Shown here: positions 8,761-19,137 of the stretch, piece by piece
Layout of the letters: the number at the start of each line of letters is the position of its first letter
How positions within the stretch are numbered: position 1 is the stretch's first letter
DNA from: an uncultured Pelagibacteraceae bacterium
GTDB taxonomy: Bacteria > Pseudomonadota > Alphaproteobacteria > Pelagibacterales > Pelagibacteraceae
Length of the DNA stretch: 64,000 bases
Reading direction: 5' to 3'
Assembly (NCBI GenBank): GCA_902576815.1
Contig: CACGWQ010000004.1
Span: 22,798-86,797, forward strand
Program-made: the position numbers and the translations under genes
Notes under the pieces: model-generated
What the model saw: only the letters and a program-made list of their open reading frames with translations
Database searches by the model: none
What the model was told of the DNA's origin: nothing

Positions 8761-9734
8761 TGATATATAAACCACATGAAATAAGTAATAAATCTATTAC
8801 AAAGGGCATATTATTATTACACGGCCTTAATGAAGGGTACAAAATTGAAATAATTAAATCACTATGTGAGGCTAGAAAGAATTCTGAAATAATAAAATAT
8901 GAGGAAAATGAAGCAATAAGTAACAAAGAGAATGTTTTTAAGGAATTGAATAACCAATCTTTATTTATTCAAGAAAAAACAATTATAATAAGTAGAATTT
9001 CTAATAAATTTTATAATTTTGTTGAAGATATTAAAGATCTAAATTTTAATAATATATTGATAATTCTAAATTCAGATAGTTTAGAAAAAAAATCAAAATT
9101 AAGGCAATTGATTGAAAAGCATAAATTGCACTCATGTATTGCTTTTTATGAAGATAATGCCGATACGTTATTAAGAATTATTGATAAACGATTAAATGAA
9201 AATAAAATTAAATTATCAAATGAAAGTAAATCATTAATTATTGAAAGAAGTAGTGGCGATAGAATAAATCTATTAAATGAATTAGATAAAATAATAAACT
9301 TAAGTTTAACAAAAAGTAAGATTGAAATAGATGATGTTATGCAATTAAGTAACATGAGTAGTGATTACAGTGTTTTTGAATTAGTTGAGAATTATTTATC
9401 AAAAAATAAGAAAAAAATAGCAAAAATATTAAATGAAAGTAATTATAAAAATGAGGACTGCGTATTAATAACAAGAACACTATTAAATAGATTAAAGAGA
9501 TTATTAAAATTATCATCAAACTTCGAAAAAAATAACAATGTTAGCTTAACAATATCAACTTTTAAACCACCAATTTTTTGGAAAGAAAAGGAAATTGTTG
9601 CAAAACAAATACGTTTATGGGACTCAAAAAATATAAGAGAAAAAATATATGAAATTTACGATTTAGAAATAAATATTAAAAAAAATACTTATAATTCTTT
9701 TAATATTCTCTCAGATTTTGTTTTAAATTTTTAG
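8760..9734 (+). CDS. holA: DNA polymerase III delta subunit
   Basis: This 324-aa protein would be the delta subunit of the clamp loader, which opens the beta clamp. HolA sequences diverge strongly. The visible support is length, the N-terminal LLLHGLNEGYKIEII in place of an AAA+ P-loop, SLFIQEKTIIIS, the DYSVFELVENYLSKNKKK segment and LLNRLKRLLKLS. Position directly after lptE and convergent to parB also supports it. The stop shares a 4-nt TTAG with the parB stop. Confidence 0.88.
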   Translation: MIYKPHEISNKSITKGILLLHGLNEGYKIEIIKSLCEARKNSEIIKYEENEAISNKENVFKELNNQSLFIQEKTIIISRISNKFYNFVEDIKDLNFNNILIILNSDSLEKKSKLRQLIEKHKLHSCIAFYEDNADTLLRIIDKRLNENKIKLSNESKSLIIERSSGDRINLLNELDKIINLSLTKSKIEIDDVMQLSNMSSDYSVFELVENYLSKNKKKIAKILNESNYKNEDCVLITRTLLNRLKRLLKLSSNFEKNNNVSLTISTFKPPIFWKEKEIVAKQIRLWDSKNIREKIYEIYDLEINIKKNTYNSFNILSDFVLNF

Positions 9735-10582
9735 TAATTCTCTTTAATAATTTTAATCAATCTCTCTAATTGATCTAGTTCTTTGTATTCTAAAATAAAG
9801 GCTCCACTATTATTTTTTTTATTTTTTAAAAAAACATTCAGACCAGTTTTCTCTGACAATTCCTTTTCTAAATTAACAATATTAACATCTCTTTTTAAGT
9901 TTGATCTTAAAGAGGAGTGTTTTAATAGTCTTATTAAATTTTCAGTTTGCCTGACAGACAATTTTTTTGATATTATCTTATCGGCTATTATATCTGCATT
10001 TTCTACCCCGACCAATACTTTAGCATGCCCATAAGATAAGTTACCTTCGACAATATAGTTTTTTAATTTTTCTGATAGGCTCAATAATCGCAAACAATTT
10101 GAAATATGAGATCTGCTTTTCCCAATAAATTTTGAAACCTTGTATTGATCATAACTAAATTCATCAATAAGTCGCTGGTAGCTAGTCGCCTCTTCAATAA
10201 TATTTAAATCTTTTCTTTGAACATTTTCTATGATTGCAAATTCCAGTGATTTCAAATTATCGATATCGATTATTATTACAGGTATCTCATGTAAACCTGC
10301 TCTCTGGGCTGCTTGCCATCTTCTTTCTCCAGCGACAATCTCATATTTACCGTTTTCATCTTTTGAATGTCTAACAATAATTGGTTGTAATATACCTCTT
10401 TCTTTTATTGAATTAGCTAACTCCTCTAGATCCAAATTATCAAATTTTTTTCTTGGTTGAAACTTGTTAGGTATAATTGAACTTATAGACATTTTATTTG
10501 TCTCTTGCTTTAAGTTTGAGTCCCCTATCAATGATGACAGTCCTCTACCTAATCCCCTTTTATTCTTGAAAGGATTAATCAC
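9731..10582 (-). CDS. parB: Chromosome-partitioning protein ParB
   Basis: This 283-aa ParB/Spo0J family CTPase binds parS and spreads as a sliding clamp to drive origin segregation. The N-terminus KRGLGRGLSSLIGD is the ParA-stimulating motif. The ParB/Srx domain contains GERRWQAAQRAG near residue 85, followed by ENVQRKDLN. A HTH (YKVSKFIGKSRSHISNCLRL) and a C-terminal dimerisation region complete it. Two parS sites are visible at 12003 and 12335. The gene overlaps parA by 4 nt. Confidence 0.96.
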   Translation of the reverse strand: MINPFKNKRGLGRGLSSLIGDSNLKQETNKMSISSIIPNKFQPRKKFDNLDLEELANSIKERGILQPIIVRHSKDENGKYEIVAGERRWQAAQRAGLHEIPVIIIDIDNLKSLEFAIIENVQRKDLNIIEEATSYQRLIDEFSYDQYKVSKFIGKSRSHISNCLRLLSLSEKLKNYIVEGNLSYGHAKVLVGVENADIIADKIISKKLSVRQTENLIRLLKHSSLRSNLKRDVNIVNLEKELSEKTGLNVFLKNKKNNSGAFILEYKELDQLERLIKIIKENY

Positions 10583-11379
10583 GCAGCACTCTCCACTTGT
10601 TTGTCCTGTTCTAAAAATTCCTCAGTAAATTTGAAGTAAGCCTTGCTACCTGGACAAATCTTATCGTACAATAATACTGGTATACCATGAGATGGGGCCT
10701 CTGAGAGCCTAACATTTCTTGGAACCGCAGTAGAGTATACTTTTTCCTTAAAATAATTTCTTGCTTCTATCTCAACTTGTCCTGAGAGCTTATTTCTTTT
10801 ATCAAACATTGTAAGAAGTATCCCCCTTATCTCTAGTGATGGATTTAAGTTAAACTTTATTCTATCGATTGTTTTCATAAGTTGAGTTAACCCCTCCAAT
10901 GCAAAAAATTCTGTCTGAAGTGGTACTACTAAAGCATCCGAAGCCACTAATGCCATAATTGTCAGCAGACTTAGTGATGGAGGGCAATCGATTAAGATAT
11001 AATCATATGACGCTCCAGAATCATTTAAAATCGGGGTTAATTCATCTTTCAATTTAAAAGCTCTACGATTATCTCCGGCTGTTTCTACCTCAAGTCCTGA
11101 TAAATCTACATTAGATGTGATTAAATTCAGGTTGTCAAAATTTGTTTCTTGGACTACTTCTAAAATTTTTTTATTTCCATTAAGGACACTATAAATAGTG
11201 GTTTCCGAATTTGTAGTATTTGATAGACCGAGACCAGTTGTTGCATTTCCTTGAGGATCAAGGTCTATGACTAATATTTTTTTTCCTTTCATAGACAAAC
11301 CAGCCGCAAGATTGATTACTGTAGTAGTCTTCCCAACACCTCCTTTTTGATTTATTACCGAAATAATTTTTTTATCCAT
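10579..11379 (-). CDS. parA: Chromosome-partitioning ATPase ParA (Soj)
   Basis: This 266-aa MinD/ParA-type ATPase has the deviant Walker A KGGVGKTT at residues 12-19. DLDPQGNATTGLG and the Walker B-like DYILIDCPPSLSLLT follow. With ParB it moves the parS-bearing origin region. It lies upstream of parB in the same minus-strand operon and downstream of mnmG-rsmG, the usual alphaproteobacterial order. Confidence 0.97.
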   Translation of the reverse strand: MDKKIISVINQKGGVGKTTTVINLAAGLSMKGKKILVIDLDPQGNATTGLGLSNTTNSETTIYSVLNGNKKILEVVQETNFDNLNLITSNVDLSGLEVETAGDNRRAFKLKDELTPILNDSGASYDYILIDCPPSLSLLTIMALVASDALVVPLQTEFFALEGLTQLMKTIDRIKFNLNPSLEIRGILLTMFDKRNKLSGQVEIEARNYFKEKVYSTAVPRNVRLSEAPSHGIPVLLYDKICPGSKAYFKFTEEFLEQDKQVESAA

Positions 11380-11414
11380 TTTTTTTTAATTTTTTATTTT
11401 TTTATTTAATTTTT

Positions 11415-12065
11415 TCATTTTGAAATTTTTTTTTCTCTTAGGTTGGAAATTTTAACAATTACAGATTCATCGTTTGTTAAACTTCTTTTTTCCTCATAAT
11501 CAAATTTCCATGTTTCGAGAGCATCATCTAAAATTTTTTTTCCACTTTTGCCTAAAAACAAAATAATATACTTAAAATTTTTAAAATTATTTTTTGCGAT
11601 TTGGAAAATTATAGGCAAAGGTTTAAATGCTCTTGAAATAATTACGTCTGTACATAAATTTTTTTCGTTAAAAATATTTTTTTGATGAATTTCTGAGTTT
11701 AAATTAAATTTTTTTGTCATTTCTTTTAAAAAAACACTCTTGTGATAGCTTTTTTCATAGAAAATTAGCTTAAATAGTGGTTTTTTTGGTTTCATCAATA
11801 TACCCAAAACTATACCAGGTAGCCCAGCTCCCGACCCAAGATCTGTACATATTTTGATATCATTTTTATCAATAAAATCAATAGTTTGTGCACTATCTTC
11901 AATATGCCTTGAATTTATTGATTTTTCTGTGCTTTTGCTGATTAAATTTATGCTTTTATTTTTTGAGATAATCGCTTTTGAGTAATCTTCAAGTTCTTTG
12001 TATGTTTCACGTGAAACATTTGTGAGTTTAAAATTATATATTTTTATAAAATTCGAATCAATCAA
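11415..12065 (-). CDS. rsmG: 16S rRNA (guanine-N7) methyltransferase RsmG
   Basis: This 216-aa SAM-dependent methyltransferase modifies G527 (E. coli numbering) of 16S rRNA. The SAM-binding motif [17 protein letters not shown] lies around residues 63-79, and IISRAF follows further on. The start overlaps the mnmG stop by 4 nt. Its N-terminal coding region contains a perfect parS palindrome, which constrains codons NVSRET. Confidence 0.95.
   Translation of the reverse strand: MIDSNFIKIYNFKLTNVSRETYKELEDYSKAIISKNKSINLISKSTEKSINSRHIEDSAQTIDFIDKNDIKICTDLGSGAGLPGIVLGILMKPKKPLFKLIFYEKSYHKSVFLKEMTKKFNLNSEIHQKNIFNEKNLCTDVIISRAFKPLPIIFQIAKNNFKNFKYIILFLGKSGKKILDDALETWKFDYEEKRSLTNDESVIVKISNLREKKISK
12003..12018. 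promoter_or_regulatory. parS site 1 (exact consensus), inside rsmG
   Basis: TGTTTCACGTGAAACA is the exact 16-bp parS palindrome bound by ParB in most bacteria. It lies within the first codons of rsmG, about 1.4 kb from the parB start and about 7.2 kb from the candidate oriC. Confidence 0.95.
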
Positions 12066-13939
12066 GCTATATGCTTAATAGACTTTCTTTTAAGATGAGA
12101 CAACAAAATATATACTGCTGCAGGTGTAATTCCATCAATTCTCAAGGCCTGACCCATTGTTTTAGGTCTAATTTTCTTGAATTTTGACTTTACCTCATTA
12201 GATAGTCCAGAAAAATCATCATAATTAAGGTTATTTGGAATAATTAAATTTTCATCTCTTTTAAAAGCCAAAATATCTGATTTCTGTTTTTTTAAATAAC
12301 CTTTATAATGTGAATTAATTTCTAATTGCTCATCTATTTCACGTGAAACATACTTAATTTCAGGCCAAATTTCTCTTATTTTAAACATATTTACTGATTT
12401 TTGTCCTAATACCTGATTTGCAGACCTACTAATTCCATCTTTTGCTATATTAATCCCAAATCTTTCTACTTTTGAAGGAGTTATCTTTAATTTATCCATT
12501 TGATTCTGAATTTTTGATAATTGAAGGTATTTCTCTTTATATATTCTCTTTCTTTCTTTATTTACAATTCCGATTTTTATGCCTTTTTTAGTTAATCTCA
12601 CATCTGCATTATCAGATCTTAACGAAAGTCTATATTCAGCTCTTGATGTGAACATCCTGTAAGGTTCTGCTACACCTTTAGTTACGAGGTCATCTATCAT
12701 AACACCTATATACGCCTCTGATCTATCTAAAATAAATGGTTCTTCACCTTTAAAAGCAAGAGCTGCATTTGCCCCTGCTATCAATCCTTGCGCAGCTGCT
12801 TCTTCATATCCTGTTGTTCCATTGATTTGGCCTGCAAGATATAGATTTTTTATTTTTTTAGTCTCTAATGTTAAAAAAAGTTCCCTTGGGTCAACAAAAT
12901 CGTATTCAATAGCATATCCAGGCCTTAAAATTTTAACGTTTTCTAAACCATTGATTTTATTGCATATTTCTTGTTGTACATCAGCTGGTAAAGATGTTGA
13001 AATACCATTTGGATAAATTGTGTGATCATTTAAGCCTTCTGGTTCTAGAAAAATTTGATGTCTCTGCTTATCTGCAAATTTTTTTATTTTATCCTCTATA
13101 GATGGGCAATATCTTGGACCAACTCCTTTTATGCTTCCAGAATACATAGCGCTTCGCTTTATATTTTTTGAAATAATTTTATGAACTTCATCATTTGTAT
13201 AAGTGATACGACATGAAATTTGTTTATTAAAATTTTTTTTAGTTAAGAATGAAAAGAAGTATGGATCATCATCTGCATGTTGCTCCTCTAAGCTTTCAAA
13301 ATTTATTGTACGGGCATCTAATCTTGGGGGAGTTCCAGTTTTTAATCGTCCAATTTTAAATTCATATTTTTCTAATTGCTCGCTCAAACCTGTTGAAGGT
13401 TTCTCATTAAATCTTCCAGCGGGAGTTTTTTCCTCACCAATATGAATTAAACCATTTAAAAAAGTGCCAGTTGTTAAAATTATCTTTGATGATATGATTT
13501 CTTTACCAGATTGCGTTTTAAAACCAATTAAACTGTTATTTAGAAAATTAAATCTAATTACAGGATCTGAAAAAATGCTTAAATTACAGTAGTTTACAAG
13601 TTTTTCTTGCATATATTTTTTATATAGAGATCTATCACTTTGTGTTCTTGGTCCTCTCACAGCTGGGCCCCTGCTTCTATTAAGCAATCTAAATTGTATA
13701 CCTGATTTATCTGCTACAACCCCCATGACACCATCTAATGCATCTATCTCTCTAACCAGATGCCCTTTGCCCAAACCTCCGATGGCTGGGTTACAAGACA
13801 TTTCTCCAATGGTATCAAATTTGTGTGTGAATAGGGCAGTGTTAACTCCCAATCTTGCTGATGCTGTTGCTGCTTCACAACCTGCATGTCCACCTCCTAT
13901 TACAACAACATCAAAAGATAATTCATTTTTCATAGACAT
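12062..13939 (-). CDS. mnmG: tRNA uridine-5-carboxymethylaminomethyl synthesis enzyme MnmG (GidA)
   Basis: This 625-aa FAD enzyme works with MnmE to install (c)mnm5 at U34 of several tRNAs. The FAD-binding [10 protein letters not shown] lies near residue 15, followed by [36 protein letters not shown]-like text and [18 protein letters not shown]. The C-terminal domain ends [17 protein letters not shown]. Length is normal. A parS-like site lies inside the gene. It is first in the mnmG-rsmG-parA-parB operon. Confidence 0.97.
   Translation of the reverse strand: MSMKNELSFDVVVIGGGHAGCEAATASARLGVNTALFTHKFDTIGEMSCNPAIGGLGKGHLVREIDALDGVMGVVADKSGIQFRLLNRSRGPAVRGPRTQSDRSLYKKYMQEKLVNYCNLSIFSDPVIRFNFLNNSLIGFKTQSGKEIISSKIILTTGTFLNGLIHIGEEKTPAGRFNEKPSTGLSEQLEKYEFKIGRLKTGTPPRLDARTINFESLEEQHADDDPYFFSFLTKKNFNKQISCRITYTNDEVHKIISKNIKRSAMYSGSIKGVGPRYCPSIEDKIKKFADKQRHQIFLEPEGLNDHTIYPNGISTSLPADVQQEICNKINGLENVKILRPGYAIEYDFVDPRELFLTLETKKIKNLYLAGQINGTTGYEEAAAQGLIAGANAALAFKGEEPFILDRSEAYIGVMIDDLVTKGVAEPYRMFTSRAEYRLSLRSDNADVRLTKKGIKIGIVNKERKRIYKEKYLQLSKIQNQMDKLKITPSKVERFGINIAKDGISRSANQVLGQKSVNMFKIREIWPEIKYVSREIDEQLEINSHYKGYLKKQKSDILAFKRDENLIIPNNLNYDDFSGLSNEVKSKFKKIRPKTMGQALRIDGITPAAVYILLSHLKRKSIKHIA
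12335..12350. promoter_or_regulatory. parS site 2 (one mismatch), inside mnmG
   Basis: TATTTCACGTGAAACA differs from the parS consensus at one position (A for G at position 2). It lies 332 bp from site 1. Two sites this close to parAB make a functional segregation centromere likely. Confidence 0.88.
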
Positions 13940-14009
13940 AATCTATTATCGAAATTAAAATTTACAAGAAAACACTTAAAAATGTTTAAAAAACATTTAT
14001 TATCAACGA
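13940..14009. promoter_or_regulatory. mnmE-mnmG intergenic gap with hairpin
   Basis: This 70-bp AT-rich gap separates the mnmE stop from the mnmG start on the same strand. The minus-strand text contains an 8-bp inverted repeat, AAATGTTT...AAACATTT with a 3-nt loop. It could be a weak terminator after mnmE or an mnmG leader structure. Confidence 0.35.
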
Positions 14010-15341
14010 TTATTTACCTATACAGAAATCATTAAAAATAGAACCTAAAATCTCTTCAATATCTACTCTTCCTACTATAATTCCAAGATATCTAGTTGCT
14101 AACCTTAGATCTTCGGCAGCTTTATCAAAATCTTCTAAAGATTTTTTTTCCTCAAAATTTTTTAAACTCATATAACACTGTTCAAGATTTATCCTGTGTC
14201 TTTCTCTCGTTATAAAAATTTCTTCTGATGATATAAATTTATTTTTTAAATTTTCTTTTATCGAATTGATAAGTTTGTCTAAATTTTTTTCTTGTTTAAT
14301 AGATATGTAAATTGGGTTATGTTTTTTTGTTTCATCACTAATTTGATCTATACCTAAATCCATTTTATTAATAACCAATATTGCTTTTCTTGATATTTTA
14401 TCATTAAAAAATTCAGTAAAATCAACGCTTTTAGGCTCTATTACAATTATATTTAAATCAGCATTTTCGGCTTTTTTTAAGGCCAATTTTATACCTTTTT
14501 TTTCGATTTCATCTTTTGAGTCTCTGATCCCAGCAGTATCAGAAATAACAACGGGATATCCATCTAAGTTTAAATGTGTTTCTATAATATCCCTCGTTGT
14601 CCCAGCAATTTCTGAGACAATAGCCACATCCCTCTTAGATAAATAATTTAACAAGGATGATTTGCCTGCGTTTGTTGGACCTACTATTGAAATTTTAAAT
14701 CCTTCTCTAATTCTTTCTCCAACTTTTTGATCATTTAAAATTTTTATAATTTCTTCTCTAATACTTTTAACTTCTTTGTGAATATTTAGTAAAATATCAT
14801 CAGGCAAATCATCTTCTGGAAAATCAATTTTAGCTTCTACTTTCGATAAAATTTTTAAAAGTCTATCTCTAAGTGAATTAAATTTGTCTGAACTTTTTCC
14901 AGACATAACGTTTATAGCCTGTTGTCTTTGGATTTCTGTTTCTGATGCAATTAAATCTGCAACACTTTCAGCTCTTAACAAATTAATCTTACCATTTTGA
15001 AATGCTAATTTTGTAAATTCGCCAGCCTCTGCCATTCTTAAATTTGATATTTGAGATAAAGTGTTCTGGATTTCTTTTATAACGGCCCTACTACCATGAA
15101 CATGCAATTCGGCCATATCTTCGCCTGTGTAGCTTGCTGGTCCAGGAAACCATAGTAATATGCCTTCATCAATTAGCTGATTGTCGGTGATTTTGTTGAA
15201 TTTTCTCTTAACCGCAGTTCTTGGCTTTGGAACGCTTTTTCCAGTTATTTTCCTTATAGCTACTCGAGTGTCTTTGCCAGATATTCTAATTACAGCTAGT
15301 CCGGAAACACCTGGTCCTGTGGAAAGCGCATATATTGTCAT
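14010..15341 (-). CDS. mnmE: tRNA modification GTPase MnmE (TrmE)
   Basis: This 443-aa GTPase is the partner of MnmG in U34 modification. An N-terminal tetrahydrofolate-binding domain precedes the G domain, with G1 GPTNAGKSSL near residue 225, then IAGTTRD, DTAGIRD and NKMD. The protein ends FCIGK, the conserved C-terminal Cys motif. The ATG at 15341 (MTIYALSTGPG) is chosen instead of the TTG six bases upstream that the track uses. The mnmE-rho order is standard for alphaproteobacteria. Confidence 0.97.
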   Translation of the reverse strand: MTIYALSTGPGVSGLAVIRISGKDTRVAIRKITGKSVPKPRTAVKRKFNKITDNQLIDEGILLWFPGPASYTGEDMAELHVHGSRAVIKEIQNTLSQISNLRMAEAGEFTKLAFQNGKINLLRAESVADLIASETEIQRQQAINVMSGKSSDKFNSLRDRLLKILSKVEAKIDFPEDDLPDDILLNIHKEVKSIREEIIKILNDQKVGERIREGFKISIVGPTNAGKSSLLNYLSKRDVAIVSEIAGTTRDIIETHLNLDGYPVVISDTAGIRDSKDEIEKKGIKLALKKAENADLNIIVIEPKSVDFTEFFNDKISRKAILVINKMDLGIDQISDETKKHNPIYISIKQEKNLDKLINSIKENLKNKFISSEEIFITRERHRINLEQCYMSLKNFEEKKSLEDFDKAAEDLRLATRYLGIIVGRVDIEEILGSIFNDFCIGK

Positions 15342-15377
15342 TAACAAAGTATAACAGGTATTTTTAAAAAGGGTTTA

Positions 15378-16649
15378 TTAAGATGGTTTGTTCATTGAAT
15401 TAAAGAATTCAGCATTATTTTTAGTATCCTTTAATTTAGAGTTGATAAACTCTATTGCATCCATTGAGCCCATAGGTGCAATTATTCTTCTTAAAACATT
15501 CATTTTTTGAAGATCATTTTTATCAAAAATCAATTCTTCTCTTCTTGTTCCAGATTTAGTTATATCTATAGCTGGGTAAATCCTTTTCTCAGAAATTTTT
15601 CTGTCCAATATAGTTTCGCTATTTCCAGTCCCTTTAAACTCCTCAAAAATAACCTCATCCATTCTACTACCAGTATCAATTAATGCTGTCGCAATTATTG
15701 TAAGAGATCCGCCTTCTTCAATATTTCTTGCTGCACCAAAAAACCTTTTTGGCCTTTGTAACGCGTTTGCGTCAACACCTCCCGTTAAAACTTTACCTGA
15801 ACTTGGAACAACTGCATTATATGCTCTACCTAGTCTAGTTATAGAGTCTAATAGTATTACCACATCTTTTTTATGTTCAGTCAATCTTTTTGCTTTTTCA
15901 ATTACCATTTCAGCAACTGCTACATGCCTTTGAGCTGGTTCATCAAAAGTTGAACTTATCACTTCCCCTTCTACAGTTCTTTGCATATCTGTAACTTCTT
16001 CGGGCCTTTCGTCAATTAGAAGAACCATTAAATATACCTCTGGGTGATTGGCGGTTATTGAATTTGCTATGCTTTGTAATATCATTGTTTTTCCTGCTTT
16101 AGGGGGAGAAATTATCAAAGATCTTTGACCTTTTCCAATTGGGCTTACTAAATCAATAAGCCTTGGAGTAAGGTCAATCTTTTTTTCAACTTTATTACTT
16201 TCAACTTCCATTACTAATTGTTTATTAGGATACAATGGAGTTAAGTTGTCAAATGCAATTTTATGTTTAGATTTTTCAGTTTCTTCAAAATTTATTTTGC
16301 TCACTTGCAACAATGCAAAATATCTTTCTCCATCTTTGGGTGCTCTTATTGGTCCTTCAACTGTATCGCCTGTCCTTAAACCAAACCGTCTAATTTGGTT
16401 GGGGCTTACATATATATCATCTGCACCTGGCAAATAATTTGATTCCATTGCTCTTAGAAATCCAAATCCATCCTGGAGCAATTGAAGGACACCACCACCC
16501 GTTATTTCTTCACCTTTTTCAGCTAGCTTTTTTAATATTGCAAAATAAATTTCTTGTCTTCTTAACGTACTAGCGTTTTCAATTCCTAAGTTTTCAGCTT
16601 CGGTGATAAGTTTTTCGGAGCTTTTTTCTTTTAATTCTTGTATATTCAT
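15378..16649 (-). CDS. rho: Transcription termination factor Rho
   Basis: This 423-aa hexameric RNA helicase ends transcription at untranslated C-rich RNA. The N-terminal Rho-N domain ([18 protein letters not shown]) and cold-shock-like RNA-binding domain precede the ATPase domain. The latter has Walker [24 protein letters not shown] and [12 protein letters not shown]. Since many convergent genes here have overlapping 3' ends and no hairpins, Rho probably carries much of the termination load. A clear promoter lies directly upstream. Confidence 0.98.
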   Translation of the reverse strand: MNIQELKEKSSEKLITEAENLGIENASTLRRQEIYFAILKKLAEKGEEITGGGVLQLLQDGFGFLRAMESNYLPGADDIYVSPNQIRRFGLRTGDTVEGPIRAPKDGERYFALLQVSKINFEETEKSKHKIAFDNLTPLYPNKQLVMEVESNKVEKKIDLTPRLIDLVSPIGKGQRSLIISPPKAGKTMILQSIANSITANHPEVYLMVLLIDERPEEVTDMQRTVEGEVISSTFDEPAQRHVAVAEMVIEKAKRLTEHKKDVVILLDSITRLGRAYNAVVPSSGKVLTGGVDANALQRPKRFFGAARNIEEGGSLTIIATALIDTGSRMDEVIFEEFKGTGNSETILDRKISEKRIYPAIDITKSGTRREELIFDKNDLQKMNVLRRIIAPMGSMDAIEFINSKLKDTKNNAEFFNSMNKPS

Positions 16650-16678
16650 TATGTAGGGATTAGTAGTTAGATAAATAT

Positions 16679-16707
16679 ATTATAGTTATCAGTTGTTAAG
16701 ATTTCAA
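16679..16707 (-). promoter_or_regulatory. Sigma-70-type promoter for rho
   Basis: On the minus strand TTGAAA (16707-16702) is separated by exactly 17 bp from TATAAT (16684-16679). The -10 box ends about 29 nt before the rho ATG. It lies between the rho start and the hemJ stop, so rho can be transcribed independently of the hem genes. Confidence 0.75.
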
Positions 16708-16709
16708 GC

Positions 16710-17144
16710 TTATAAAGGCTTATAAATTACAACAAAAATGATCAAAATGAGCAATAATGTTGGTATTTCGTTGATAATTCTAAAATATTTAGGAGAGTGA
16801 ATATTCTCGTTTAATTTAAACTTATTAAGAATTCGCCCTAAATAGAAATGGTAAGCGGTAAGTATTAAAACTAAAATTATTTTTAATAACATCCACTTTT
16901 GCCCTAATTGCTGAAACCCTATGCTATGTATTAATAACAAACCAAAGAGCCAGGACAAGATCATGGCAGGTGTCATAATATAAAAATATAATTTTCTCTC
17001 CATAGTTTTGAATATCCCAGAAGTTATTGGTTCTGAAAAATTTTCAGCGTGATAAACAAAAATTCTTGGAAGGTATAACAATCCAGCCATCCATGATATT
17101 ACTGCAATTAAATGCAATGACTTAAACAAGAGATAAAAATTCAT
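16710..17144 (-). CDS. hemJ: Protoporphyrinogen oxidase HemJ (UPF0093)
   Basis: This 144-aa integral membrane protein has four predicted helices. The N-terminal helix FKSLHLIAVISWMAGLLYLPR carries the conserved His of the HemJ family. A later KWMLLKIILVLILTAYHFYLG also fits. HemJ oxidises protoporphyrinogen IX to protoporphyrin IX, the step before ferrochelatase, and the gene sits directly after hemH. The ATG at 17144 is preferred; the TTG at 17150 would overlap the hemH stop. Confidence 0.9.
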   Translation of the reverse strand: MNFYLLFKSLHLIAVISWMAGLLYLPRIFVYHAENFSEPITSGIFKTMERKLYFYIMTPAMILSWLFGLLLIHSIGFQQLGQKWMLLKIILVLILTAYHFYLGRILNKFKLNENIHSPKYFRIINEIPTLLLILIIFVVIYKPL

Positions 17145-17146
17145 TA

Positions 17147-18136
17147 TCAAATATTTCGCTTTATTAGAGTGTTTAATAATTTTATATGATCATCATTATC
17201 ATTAAGACATGGTATCATATCAAAATTTTCTCCTCCAGATTCCATAAAACTTTCCTTGCCTTGAATTGAAATTTCTTCTAAGGTTTCAACACAATCTGAT
17301 GAAAAACCAGGACAAATAGTAAGGACATTTTTTATTCCTTTCTTTGGTAGTTCTTCTAAAGTCTTATCAGTATAGGGTTTAAGCCATTCTTGTGGACCAA
17401 ATCTTGATTGAAATGTTGTTTTAATTTCGATGGAAGTAAATTTTTCTGAAATAAGTCTTGTCGTCTTATGACAATAACAATGGTATGGATCTCCTTTATC
17501 AAAATATTTTTTGGGTATACCGTGATATGATGCCAAAATTAAATCTGGTTTCCAACTTAAAGTCTTTATTTTATTATTTATGGAATTAACCAAAGCTTCG
17601 ATATAAAAAGGTTCAGATTCATAATGAGGAATAATTTTAAGCGAAGGTTGCCATCTCATTTTCATTAATGTTCTATATACTTCATCACACACAGTTGCTG
17701 TTGTCGCGGCCGCATATTGAGGGTACAGAGGTAGTATTATAAGGTTTTCACATCCATCATCATGAAGAGCCTTTATTTTGCTTTTAATACTCGGGTTTCC
17801 ATACCTCATAGCAAAATCAACAACTAAATTTTTATCAGACATGTTTTTTGAAACTTTTTCTGTTTGTTTTAAAGTATAATACAAAAGCGGGGACATATTT
17901 ATATCCTTCATCCATATCTCCTTGTAAGCTTTTGCAGTTTTTGATGGTCTAAAATTTAAAATGAAAGTATTTAAAATAATTTTCCATAAAATAGGGTTGA
18001 TTTCTATTACTCTTCTGTCTGATAAAAATTCTTTTAAGTATTTTCTTATATCAAGCCAGTTTGTGGAGTCGGGAGTTCCAAGATTTATTAATAAAACTCC
18101 TGTTTTACCAAAATTTATTTTAGGGTGATTTTCCAT
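17147..18136 (-). CDS. hemH: Ferrochelatase
   Basis: This 329-aa enzyme inserts Fe2+ into protoporphyrin IX. It shows GVLLINLGTPDS near the N-terminus, LPLYPQYAAATTATV, the active-site His in ASYHGIPKKYFDKGDPY, and FQSRFGPQEWLKPYT. CPGFSSDCVETLEEI at the C-terminus is typical. It overlaps hemE by one base and is followed by hemJ, giving a three-gene haem end-pathway operon. Confidence 0.96.
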   Translation of the reverse strand: MENHPKINFGKTGVLLINLGTPDSTNWLDIRKYLKEFLSDRRVIEINPILWKIILNTFILNFRPSKTAKAYKEIWMKDINMSPLLYYTLKQTEKVSKNMSDKNLVVDFAMRYGNPSIKSKIKALHDDGCENLIILPLYPQYAAATTATVCDEVYRTLMKMRWQPSLKIIPHYESEPFYIEALVNSINNKIKTLSWKPDLILASYHGIPKKYFDKGDPYHCYCHKTTRLISEKFTSIEIKTTFQSRFGPQEWLKPYTDKTLEELPKKGIKNVLTICPGFSSDCVETLEEISIQGKESFMESGGENFDMIPCLNDNDDHIKLLNTLIKRNI

Positions 18137-19137
18137 TATGTAAAATCTCTAACAATTTTTATTAATTCGTGTACCATCTCTATTTTTGTTTCAGGCAAAA
18201 TACCATGGCCCAAATTGAATACATAAGGATGATCTTTAAAGACTCTAAGGTATTTGTTTACTTCTAAATTTAGATTTTCTCTGTTTGTAAGTAGTATTTT
18301 TGGATCTAAGCCACCCTGAATTGGTATTTTTATTTTATTTAATAAATCTTTTGGTTCGATATTATAGTCTATGTTTATCATATTTGGTCTAACTTCATCA
18401 CAAAATTTATTGTAGTCTGAAATTCCTCTAGGAAAGCAAATAACAGGTACCCCTAGACTTTTCGTATATTCAACCAAAGAAGTTGTGGGTTCGTATAGAT
18501 ATTTACTTAAATCTTTATTTACCAATCCCGCCCAGCTATCAAAAATCTGAATTAATGTTGCTCCTGACTCAATTTGTTTTCTTATATGTATTTTAATAAA
18601 TTTATCTAATATTTTTAAAGTTTTACTTATTAAATCTTTATCATGAAAAAAAACTTTAGATAGGCCGTTTTTTGGTGATAATTTATTTAGCATATAGACA
18701 AGTAGTGTCCATGGTGCACCTACAAAACCAATTAAGTCTTTGTTTTTTAATTTCTTATTATTCTTTAAATTTTCTAAAAGTCTATAAATTGGGTCTAATC
18801 TAGATTTAAAATCATTTTCATCTAAATCTAATATGTTATTTATATTTAAATTCCCAAGCTTGGGGCCAAAATTTTTTTTAAACTCAACATCTTGACCCAT
18901 GCCATAAGGAATCATTAGAATATCCGAAAATATTATAGCAGCATCGAAGTCAAATCTGTCTATAGGTTGTAAAGTAATAGTTTCAGAAAGTTCCTCATTT
19001 AAACATAAATCAATAAAATTTGGATTTTTTTTCCTAATTTCTCTAAATTCAGGCAGATACCTTCCTGCTTGTCTCATTAACCATATAGGATTAATATCTG
19101 TTTTATTATTTATTAAACATTCTTTAATTGGCGTCAT
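18136..19137 (-). CDS. hemE: Uroporphyrinogen decarboxylase
   Basis: This 333-aa enzyme converts uroporphyrinogen III to coproporphyrinogen III. PIWLMRQAGRYLPEFRE near residue 18 is the signature, followed by FSDILMIPYGMG, GFVGAPWTLL and FNLGHGILPET. It is first in the hemE-hemH-hemJ operon. In Caulobacter and relatives hemE borders the chromosome origin, and here it borders the AT-rich gap at 19138-19415. Confidence 0.97.
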   Translation of the reverse strand: MTPIKECLINNKTDINPIWLMRQAGRYLPEFREIRKKNPNFIDLCLNEELSETITLQPIDRFDFDAAIIFSDILMIPYGMGQDVEFKKNFGPKLGNLNINNILDLDENDFKSRLDPIYRLLENLKNNKKLKNKDLIGFVGAPWTLLVYMLNKLSPKNGLSKVFFHDKDLISKTLKILDKFIKIHIRKQIESGATLIQIFDSWAGLVNKDLSKYLYEPTTSLVEYTKSLGVPVICFPRGISDYNKFCDEVRPNMINIDYNIEPKDLLNKIKIPIQGGLDPKILLTNRENLNLEVNKYLRVFKDHPYVFNLGHGILPETKIEMVHELIKIVRDFT

